Positions 50,653-62,600 of a stretch of 64,000 nucleotides of DNA are shown here, piece by piece; position 1 is the stretch's first letter, and every line of letters starts with the position of its first letter. The notes below the pieces were generated by a model. It saw only the letters and a program-made list of their open reading frames with translations. It ran no database searches and was not told where the DNA came from. The stretch comes from a virus: positions 18,032 to 82,031 of the IMG/VR virus record IMGVR_UViG_3300020455_000892, one strand, 5' to 3'. The translations under genes and the position numbers were made by a program.

Positions 50653-53600
50653 TGAGCGAACGTAAACCGAATCCTAGTTTAGCACCTAATATACAGAGGC
50701 CAGGCGAAAGTTTAGAAAAAACAGGTACCAAACGTGTAACTGAACTGCTACCCGATATTCTCAAAACAACTGTAAACAAACAATTTTTTGATTCAACATT
50801 TGAACAATTACTAGCTAGTGGTAGTTTAGAATCCATTAAACATTTTGTTGGTGAAACTACAGGTGATGATGTTAGAGATGCGGTTCCAGCTATAACTGAC
50901 AACTATTTGCTTGATAATAGATCTAATGATCCGTACCAGTTTCAACCTGGAATGGTTAACAAGAATGAAGACAATAGTATAAGCCATGCACTAGCATATG
51001 ATGACTTATTAAGAAGTTTTGATTATAATGAAGTTGATACAAACAATCATCATAAATTTTTAGCTGAAGTAGGATACACACTAGACTTACCCATTAACTA
51101 TGATATGTTTATAAACTATCACAGATACTATTGGGTTTTAGATGTTATGCCACCGTGTGAATTACAATACACAACTGGATTTGATATGGATACAATCAAT
51201 GGCGAAACATCCTATACAACTCCTGTGATGAAAAATGGTAAAACACTTACGTTAGAAAACGGAATGAGAATAAAACTTGCTCCGCATACTGTAGACAGAT
51301 TTACACAAACCAATAGTGCAAATACTACTTTTACAGCAACAGTACAGAACGGGGTTCAAGACTCGTTACGAGTTTATAAAAATAACTCAAAACAAGATAT
51401 TACAACAGATTATACATACAACGCAACAACTGGTGTTGTTACCTTTACAACTGCACCAGCAGTGAACGAGGAAATAGAAATACACACATACTATTCCTAT
51501 AGTACTTCAGGGACTTATGAGAATGATGCAATTCTTATAGTTGACGGAGTTGGAGATCCAAATGGTATAGTACTAACAACGCAATTTAGTCCAGGACAAT
51601 ACGAAGGCAAACAAGGCAAAAGAGTGTGGTGTAATATTACAACCTATAGTGCTCAAGAGCCAAGTGGATTTGACGAAGATCAATATAGTTTTGATTTTAG
51701 AAAATTTGATCTCAGAGAACATAGAATGACTACAAGGGACTACACTTGTGAACAAAGACAATCACCAGATCAAAGTGCATGGAGTAGAAGTAATTTATGG
51801 GTGCATGAAGAAACAATTAAAAATGCTTTGATATATCAAGGTGTAACAGATGATGTCTATACGTTGGATCGTTACAGAGCAGTTAGACCGATCATTGAAT
51901 ACAAAGCAAATCTAGAGAAATTTAATTTTGGTAAAAAACATGTTGTAAATGTAGATCATGCATTAGAAAGTGCAATAGATCCAGCAACTGTAATAGTTGG
52001 ACAAACAAGTTTTAATGTATTTCCAATTGGATTTAATACTGAGTGGACAGCAAGAGGATATGACTTTGGAGAAAAAGTTAAAGTAACAAGCGGATCGAGT
52101 CCTAACTTTGTAATTACATATTGGGAATGTGTGAAAGCACATGGTGAAGAACGCAAACCAACACATGGTGAACATTTAGAATTCTGGGAGCAAGTTACTC
52201 CTGTAGAATTAGAAAACAATGACTTAATTATATTCTTTAATACTACAAATAGTGCATACACCAATAAAATTTTTACAGTTACCGGAGTAGGCGTTAGTAT
52301 AGCACTAACCGAAACATATAACTTTGATGGTAGCAATAGTGCAACACAATTAACCGCTGGCGAAAAAATACTAATTCTCAATGGTCATAATGTTACTGAT
52401 AAAGTTTTGGCTGGTGAGAGTATATCAAACAGAGAAGCTCCACTAAGTGGTAGTGAGATATATTTCGACGGCACTACATGGATACAAAGTCAACAAAAAG
52501 AACACAGAAGTCAGGGTATGAAAGTACAGCTATATGATGTAGACTTAATTAAGTTGGATAGTGCAACACAATACCCAGACAGTGATTTTAACGGTTCTAC
52601 TATTTTTGATTTTGTACACAGTACTACGAGTAGTTATGATGATGCACTAGGGTTTAACGCTGAGTATGTTGATTATGGAAATACACCAGGTCTAAATTTT
52701 GATGCACAGCTATTGAGTAAAAAGTCTACCTATGTACAAAAAAGTAGCGATGGTAGTAAAAATCAAATCAAAAACATAATAGGTCAATACTATTATAAAG
52801 ATTTTGTTAATGACAGATATTACAACGGCTGGACAGCAGATAGATTTGGACAGGTTGTTAAAAAACGTATTAGAAAAGTAATTACTGATCCTTCAAAACC
52901 TTTACTAGTAGATGTTGGACATTCAAAAACAATTTCTGATAGATACTACAACATATTCCAAGAAAGTAGTACACTAGCAGTAAGCACACAGCCAACAGCA
53001 AATGTATCTGATGGCAGAGTTACTAGGGTTGGCGGCAAATTACCTACATTGTTTTTCTTTAACGATAACACCTATACAATATCAACACACTTTCCTCAAG
53101 CAGAAATAGAGTTTGTAAACATGGATGGTTCTCCAGTTGGTGGTGGCATTTTGAGAACAGCGGGTAGTGGCAACACTTTTACTATAGTAATTACAACACC
53201 AACTGTTAACAGTATAAAGTATAGATTAGTTTCGGATCCAGCTAAGTTTGGCGTAATATTTTTTACCGAAAATGCAAATGAAACAAATGTTGAAGTAAGG
53301 AAAAATGGTAAAGCATTTACAAACTTTACACATACAAATAACATTGTAACCATTAGCAGTGGACTAGTATTAGATGACATTTATGAATTTGTATTCAAAT
53401 CAGATGCAAATTATAGTGCTACAGGCGAAGGAAACTTTGAAGTTGCAAGTACACAACTTAGTAACCCACTCAATCAAAATTTTGAGAAAGTAAGCTATGG
53501 AGATCTTATTAGACATTTGACTTCACAAATGAAATCAAATCCATTGTTTACAGGAAACTTGCACGGCACAAACAACTATAGAAACATTGTGCAAACACAT

Positions 53601-56600
53601 GATACAGGTGGACTGATAAAACAACAACCATTTAGTACAGAACTAGCAAACCAATTATTGGTTGATAATAATACTAATCCATACAGTGCTTTGCAATTTA
53701 CAAATGCAAATTACAACGAATTTATAAACAAATTTAAAAATAAAATTACACAGCTTCATAATAGTACAGAAATAAACGTACCAGTGTACCAACTAGTTGA
53801 CAAAACACTTGAAGCACTAAACATTGGAAAGAACAGTAGCAATGCTTTTGCAACCAGTCAAATGGCAATGTATAGAGATTATAAAAGTTTTGATGGTAGT
53901 TGGGTACTCAATCAAACACCTACATTTGATTTACCAGAAGAAGTAAACATTTATGATGATACATTTAATCATGTACAAGTATGGATACAAATTCCAGATT
54001 CAAATGGTGAACATATTTGGAGAGGACTGGTTAAAGATGTAGATTACACAATGGACGATTATAGTGTAACAGTTACATTAAGTGGTATAACTTTTCCAGG
54101 CTCTGGTAAAAACAATATTCACATAAGATGGTACAAAAGAGGAAGTGTAAGTTTTGTACCTTACAGTGCAGTCAAACTAGGAATGATAAAACCATTTGTT
54201 CCTGAATTAAGAACGGACTACAGTAAAGATAGCACAGGCACAGCAACAGATAGTGTTATTATTGGACACGATGGTAATGTACATGTACGAAACGGAACAG
54301 AATTATACGCTAGAACAGTAGTAGGATTTGATCCTGTAGATGCAGGATTATGGGATCTGGAACTGAGAATATACAATAACCTTAACAGTAATCTTGACAA
54401 TGTTGTAAATCAAAGCACCTGGACGCCAAATGCTCATAGACCAGCAGTGTATACCTGGAGTGAAGTAAACAATACAATTAGAAGTGAATTTAACAAATAC
54501 AAATCTGCTAACAATATTGTGGCTCTCAATAGTACAACATACTTTGATGGTAGCGATAAGTTTACTTGGAACTACAGTACTGTGTCTCCTAACATTGGTG
54601 GCTGGAGAGGCATATATCATTACTTCTTTAGAACTGATAGACCACATACTCATCCTTGGGAAATGTTAGGATTTAATAAGAAACCTACTTGGTGGGACGC
54701 AAACTACAGTTGGACTGATGCACCAAAACGTACTGCACTTTTACTAGCACTTGAATTTGGTAAAACAAGTAATCCAAGTAGTAGTGATACATATGATGTT
54801 GATTACAGTTATAAAAATTACGATTGGCAAAATAACACATTGGTTACACTGTTAGGGGCATTAAATGATCCTATTACAGCAGGTGTATGTTCTACGCCAA
54901 CACTAACAGATAGACAAAAAGATTTTGAGTTTGGAGACTGGGGTCCTGTAGAAGCTGAATGGCGCAGAACAAGTCAAGGAAAGATTGCAAACATAATTTC
55001 ATTTATGAGAACAAGACCATTAATTGCACTTAACAATTATTTTAGAACACAAAGAAGAGTAGTTAAAAATCTTGCAGGCTATGATATACCTTACATTATG
55101 GATATTGCTTACAAAGGATTAAACAGTTGGGCAGACATGGCATTAACTGGATCCAGCAACATAGGTAAAATTATTGAAAGTGTTAATATTATAAATCCAG
55201 GAAGTGGATATACTAGTTCGCCTAATGTGATTGTTACAGATAATTTTGGTAGCGGTGGATCTGTTGTAGTTAAAGTAGAAAATGGATCTGTTGTTGGAGC
55301 CAAAGTAAATTTCCAAGGTGTACAATATTATAATAGACCTCAGCTAGATGTAAGCACAGGTAATGCAGTATTAGATCCTATACTAGCTGACGATACTAAA
55401 ACATATTTTGATGGACTAGCAAATGCAATTATTGAATTTGGTAACACATACGGCACAGATGCAGATGCTTTAGCAAAAAGATTTTATAACATAAGTTTTA
55501 GACCTATAATTAAAGCAGGAGGCTTTGTTAGTAGAAATCAACAGTTTATTTTAGAAAGCAGTCAAGATAAAGGTAGAGTCTTTGTACCAGAAGAAAATAT
55601 TGATACAATTTTATATACAAACAAACCTTCACAAGAATATTTCTTTGGTGGTATCAAAGTAAACAAAACTGCAAACGGTTATACAATAGATGGTTATGAC
55701 AATAGCCTAGCATACTTTAACTATTATAAGCCAAGAACATCTACTCCAGGTATTACTGTAACTTTTGAAGGAGTTACAACTGTACAGGTGTTGAGATATA
55801 ACGAGTATGAGAATATTCTATCACAGTTGGATTACAATACTGAACTTACATCAATCCAAGAAGTGTACAACTTTATTAATGGATATGGTCATTACTTGAA
55901 TACCTTAGGATTTAATCAGCAATGGAGATCTTCTGCAAGCAACTTTGTAACTTGGGCAGTAGGCTCAAGCACCGTACAGTTACCGCTTATTCCAGACTCA
56001 TCCAAAGTTACAGTCAATGACGGACAAGATGGTTACTTTGATAATATAGACAAAAAATATGACGGAGTCTACAATATTATAGATGCTAACGGAAATCAGA
56101 TTAGAGCATATGATGTTTTAATTGACAGAAAAAGTATGGAGCCAGATAGCGAAACAGTATTCCAAGTAAAGGATGAAGAAGCAACACAAATTTATGGTAT
56201 AAGGCTTTACAAGGTACAACTTGAACACATATTCATTTTTGATAATATTACAAATTTCGACGATGCTATACACGATCCTACTATTTTCCTTGCACACAAA
56301 AGAATTATATGGAGAGGAAGTAGAACAAAAAATTGGAATGGTAAATTATATTCACCAGGCTATATTGTAAATGAAAATTCAATACTTCCAAACTTCGATA
56401 CTACAGCTAGAGAAGTAGATCAATACTATGGTAGAACAAAAACCTTAGGCAACAAACAGATAAGTGATATAGCAAGATTCAACGCAGGATATAATAGACC
56501 AGAATGGAGTCATAAACTTGATTTAGATGATGATGCAGTTTATGAATTTGTAAAAGGTAGTTACAAGTATAGAGGAACAGATCATGCTCTGAGTGCATTT

Positions 56601-59600
56601 ATGAGAAACAATAGTCTGTTTGACGGAAACGCTACAGCAGAACTATTAGAAAACTGGGCAATAAGAACTGCTGATTTTGGTGATACAAGAAAAAGAGAAA
56701 CACTAGAATTTCAAATTACACCTGATTTATTAACAACAAGTCCTCAACCTGTTAGATTTACAGATGGATTGAAACATGATGTGCTGAGTGATATAGTGAT
56801 TGACATAGACAGTATTAGTCCATTAAAAGTTTACGACAGTGGAACAACTTTTAATACAAGACCCGTAAACAATTACAAAAGTACTAGTGATGAATTATTC
56901 GATAGCGATCTCAACAAAGCAGGATTACCATTATTACTAGAAAGTGATTATAGAGTAATCAACAAAGAAGACTTCACACAGTTTCCAACTGAAGTAAAAC
57001 CTGCATATGACCACAGTGGTGATTGGCAAGATATTGGACAATGGGATAGTACTGTAAGTTATAAGTTTAACGAAAAGGTACTTTACACCGGTAGAAGTTG
57101 GGCAATGCTCGACGAAGATGGAAGCAGTGGATTCAGTACAGCAAACGATCCTATTGATGTGTTAGGATCTAATCAACTTCCTGTAATACCTAGTGCAGGA
57201 CAAACTTTAATTATTGACGGTAATACTATTACCCTATCAAAAACAGCAACAAGTCAAACTAGAAATACAATTACTGTAACAGGTAGTAATAATATATCTA
57301 GTAGCAATGTTGTTACACATGGCTCTACAGTAATATTTGGTGAAAGTTCAACAAACAATACAACAATTACTTTTAGCAATAGTGTTATCACTACAACTTT
57401 TAATGACATAACAAAAACAGGTTCAGTAATTAATCCTTCGTTTACAGGTAGTAATTCATCTACACTTATTATCGACGGAACTACAATTACATTCAATGAT
57501 ACAACATCCAGCAGTTCAAATATTACTGCACAAACAGCCTACGAAAATGCCTTTAATGCCAGTTGGACACAAAATCAGTCTAGTATTGCTTCAACGGCTA
57601 CAACAAGGATATCAAGAATAGAAGGTCTAAGAGCGGCATACATTGCATCTAATAGTGCGGCGGCATGGACAACTTGGATTACAACTTACTATGCAAATAA
57701 CGCAGGTCTTAATATAAGTCAGTTAATAACTGAAATTGGGTTAGCTGGTTCTACGCAAACAGCGGCACAGTTTTTACTGGATCAAGACTTAATTATTATC
57801 AACAATATTCAAGGAACAAATTATATAGGAACAAATGTAGCAAATGGTACAGAAACAGTTGCACCAGCTGATATTACAAATTCACAAGCGGCATTAAACA
57901 ATGGTAGCTTTACTGCTAATATAGCCAACTATCTTAAAAGTGCATCAAATGCCTCGACTACGTTTACAATAAACACAATAGTAACCACACAAAGCAGTAG
58001 TAATTTTAAAGTTTATCAGTTGTCGGATATTATACAAGAAATTAATGATGCAAGTATTAGTAATGTAACAGCAAGTGCAGATACAAGTAGTAAACTAAAA
58101 ATAACTAAAACCACAAATGATAATACAACATCTTTTTCATTAAGTATTAGTGTAGGTTCTCTTAATAATACAGTTGGATTTAACAGTGCTACAGAAACAA
58201 TTAACAGTACAAGTTCTAGCACACAATCTACACCAAATCTTACAATACAGCAAGTGCTAGATCAAATTAATGGTGCAGGAGTCAGCGGAGTAAGTGCTCA
58301 GTTAGGTACAAATAACAATACAGTATTACAAATTAATGCAACACTGCCTAACTTGTTTATTGGTAGTGGTACAGCAAATAGCGTAATTGGATTACCTACT
58401 GGACTTGTACCAGCAACAGTAACAACTGCAACATCATCTATAGGATTGAATATTACTGATATTGTAGAAAGAATTAATAGTGCGGCTATAAGCGGAGTAA
58501 CAGCAGTCAACCAATCCAACAAAGTCAAACTTACAAGCACAAACAGTACACTTGTAATTGGTTCTGGAACAGCTAACAGTACAATAGGTTTAATAGCTCA
58601 GACTTATAGTGCAACACAATCACAAGTTAGTGCAGTATTCAATGCTTTGGTTGATGCAAACGGCGTTCCGGTATTCAAAGAACAAAGCAACGATCCAAAC
58701 ATTTTCAATATATGGGTAGCAGATGACAGTGAGTTTGGCAATTACAACTTGGGATATCAAGTTTATCAAACTATGGACTTTGGTATGTACACTTATGATA
58801 TTTGTGCAGGTGTAGTAAGTGCTGACGAAGCACAGATAAAAGTAAGAAGACAAACAGGTGATACACAAGCACATAACTTATCAATTGGAGACTACATACT
58901 GGTTAGAGGCAGTGATAGTGTTCCTAACATTGATGGTATACATAGAGTAACAAGAATTGATAATGATCCAGCAATATTCTACATAGATGAGTTTATTGAA
59001 ACAAACGGGCATGTGGGTAACATTTATCCTTTAAGAAAAATGAGATTTAAAAGTTACGCAGATTTAGAAGCAAATAGACAAGACAAAGTTAATGATATTT
59101 TCAAATATAATTTTGCAGATATAAGACAAAACAATACAAGCAATCCAATTTATGCTTTTGTAGATGATGATGGCACAGGTACTAGTGCAGTTTATAGTTG
59201 GCTAGGTACTTGGAGTGAAAATAATGGTCATGTTGGTTCGTGGAATAAAGTTAGATCAGGTATTAAACAAGCAAGAAATGATCTCATTGAAAACATCAAA
59301 CTTTATAATGCAGATACACAAACTACTATAACAAACCTTGAAATATTTGATCCAGCAAAAGGAATACTATTTGGATTTGTAGATAATGAAATAGATTTTA
59401 AAATTACAAATGATATTGCAAATTACAATTATAATAACATAGACGGTGAAGTTATTAACGTAGAAGCATGGGGAAGACAACATATCGGAAAACGCTGGTG
59501 GAATACAAGCACATCTGTTTACCTAGATTATGAACAAGGTTCAATAGACTATCAACAAAATAATTGGGGTAGACTAGCTGATGGTGCAAGTGTTGACATT

Positions 59601-62600
59601 TATGAATGGACAGCAAGTCCTGTGCTTCCAGAACAATGGGTTGACTTAGTTTCTAAAAAAGTTCAAGTAGATGGTAACGAAGCAAGTGGCGAAGTTTACG
59701 GCAATGTAATAAATGGTCAAACTGTATATAACTGGACAGAAGAAAACTATTATAACGATAAACGAAAACAAACTGAGACAGTTTATTACTTCTGGGTAAA
59801 AAATAAAACTTCTAGTGTAAGAAAGAGTAATTATAATATACTTCAAGTAGCTCAAATAATAACCAATCCTGCTAATTTTAATCTTGCATGGGCGGCTCAA
59901 ACAGGAAATGATACTATATTGCTAGCAAACATTAGACCATTTGTATCAGAAAGCACAGTAGCACAAGTAAATCTAAAAGTTACAAGTAATGCTAGTTCAA
60001 TGCAAGAGTGGTTAATGTTAGCTGAAGGTGATCCTAATTGTACTGTACCAGAATACTTGCATATTAAGATGCGTGATAGTTTAGCTGGATTCAACAGGTA
60101 CAGCGTAGATTTCCCATTTGGAGATTGGTCAAGTTCATCAGTATATGTAAAAGATGCAGTAGTAAGAGAAAACAATGAGTTTTATATTAGTTTGGTTGAT
60201 AACAATGTTAATCAACAACCTAATTTAGATACAAATATGAGTCATTGGAGTAGAGTATATGACTTTAATTTTGTTGAAAGCACACAAAGTGATGATATTA
60301 GTATATGGAGAGGACAGCCTGTACCAGATTTAAAACTGCACAAGTATAACAGATACGGACATCAAATACGTCCAAGACAAAGTTTGTTTAGAAATTTAAA
60401 AGATGCTAGACAAAACTTTGTTCATAGTGTAAACTCATTGTTAAGTGAAGTAAATGTTATTGACGAAATTAATAATTGGGAAAATGCATTTAGTACAACG
60501 TTTGTTGAAGGTACAGTAACTTACAGAGTAAAAGATTATGTTAATTTAATAGATTGGCATCTTGTAGAAAAAGATAATGACGGGAATGTTACATATAGGT
60601 TCAATCCAAATATAGTAGCTGACTTAGTTTACGATACATTTGACGATTACTTAAATGCAGGAGAGCCTGAGTCAGATGGCAGTTATGTGTTAATTAAGTC
60701 TTCATCTCCTGGAGCAGATATTGATAGAAGTGAAATGTACCACTTTACAGGAGGCACAGATAAACTGGTTTTCAAAGAAAAAGCAACAGTACAAATCAGT
60801 GAGGAAATGTGGAATCAAGCAAAGTTTGGACATGGGTTTGATACAATTGGTTTTGATGTAACTCCTTTTGATAGTTGTAGTGATAATGTTATTGGTAAAC
60901 TTATGGATCTACTTAGAACAGAAATATTCATAGGCAGACATCATGTTATGTACAATAAAATGTGGTTTAAACTATTATACAATGCAATACTACAAAACAC
61001 AGCAAGTGATTTTGCATTCAAAACAACTTATACACACTTAGGAGTAAAGAGACCATTGCTTACTGAAAAGCAAAATTATCAAGAATACAATATACAAACT
61101 GTTGAAGATTTTGTTAAAGATATTAAACCATTCCATACAAAACTTCTAAGCAGTATGGAAAGCAATACCTTTGGTGAATCAACTAACATAGAGATAGACG
61201 AAGAACCTAGAACTGGCGTTATTACTTTGAAGTATGAAGATCACAGCACCAGAGATTGGGCATGTGATGTAGTATTAACTGGAGGTCAATTTGGTGTACC
61301 TCACAATACAAACTTAGATGAATCTCAATTCACAACTGCACAATCTAGTTTTACTGATATCTACAACGGCAATGTGTTTATACAACCTGTTTGTGAAGGT
61401 TGGGGCGAAGAACTTGTTCCTACAGACTTCACAGAGAATATCAACATGCTAGTACAAACAAACGCAAGCGGTTCTGTTACAGTTACAGCAGGTGCAACTT
61501 ACAGTGTAAATTCTGAGGAAACTGGTCCTAGAGGAATTACATTTAACAACGATGGAACAAAAATGTTTGTTTGTGGTACAACTGGAGATGATGTGAATGA
61601 ATATACTCTTTCAGTTGGATTTGATTTAACTTCTACAGTAACCTTTATAGACAGTTATGCAGTTACTGAATGTCCAAATCCAACCGCAGTAAAATTTAAT
61701 GCTAACGGTACACAAATGTATGTTACTGGTGTAGGCAATAGTAATGTTCATGAGTATGCATTAACAACTGGCTTTGATGTTTCAACAGCAAGTTTCACAC
61801 AAACACTTGTTACAACTGTAGACAGTGATAACTTTGGACTTGACTTTAAAGATGATGGTACTAAAATGTATATCACCGGAGATCAAACTAACAAGATTCA
61901 TGAATACAATTTATCCAGTGCATTTGATATTTCAACAGCAACATTTAACCAAGATTTAAGTGTAACTGCTACAGACATAGAACCATTTGGTATAGAGTGG
62001 AGTCCCGACGGTCAAAGATTGTTTATAGTAGGAACACGTGGTAATGGTGTAGATGAATTTAAAGTACCTACACCTTGGGATATTTCAACAGCAACGCATG
62101 TAGGATTTTATTTTATAGGTGGTAATCCTTCCGGCATACATTTTAGTCCAGATGGATTAAACATGTTTATTACTGGAAATACAAGTGACCTAGTTAAATC
62201 ATATGCATTATCCGATCCTTACAGATTAATATTACTAGACGGAACTTCTGCTACAGCAGACAGTAGATCATTTAGAATGATGCAATACCAACCAATGGAT
62301 ATTCAAATAAGCAATGTTATTGTAGATACACAAAAAACAACACTAACTGCGAATATAACTGAGTTTGATACAACAATACCAGTTACAGACGCTACTGTAT
62401 TAGATGATCCTAATACAATTTCAGCAGTGCCTGGAGTAATTTATATTGGAAATGAAAGAATAGAATACCAAGCTATAGAACAAAATAACTTGTTGTTCTG
62501 TACAAGAGGTACATTAGGTACAAGTATTAAAGCACATACAAGCGGTGATACAGTTATTAACAATGGTCCAACAACTAAGATTCCAACAGTAGATAAGTTC

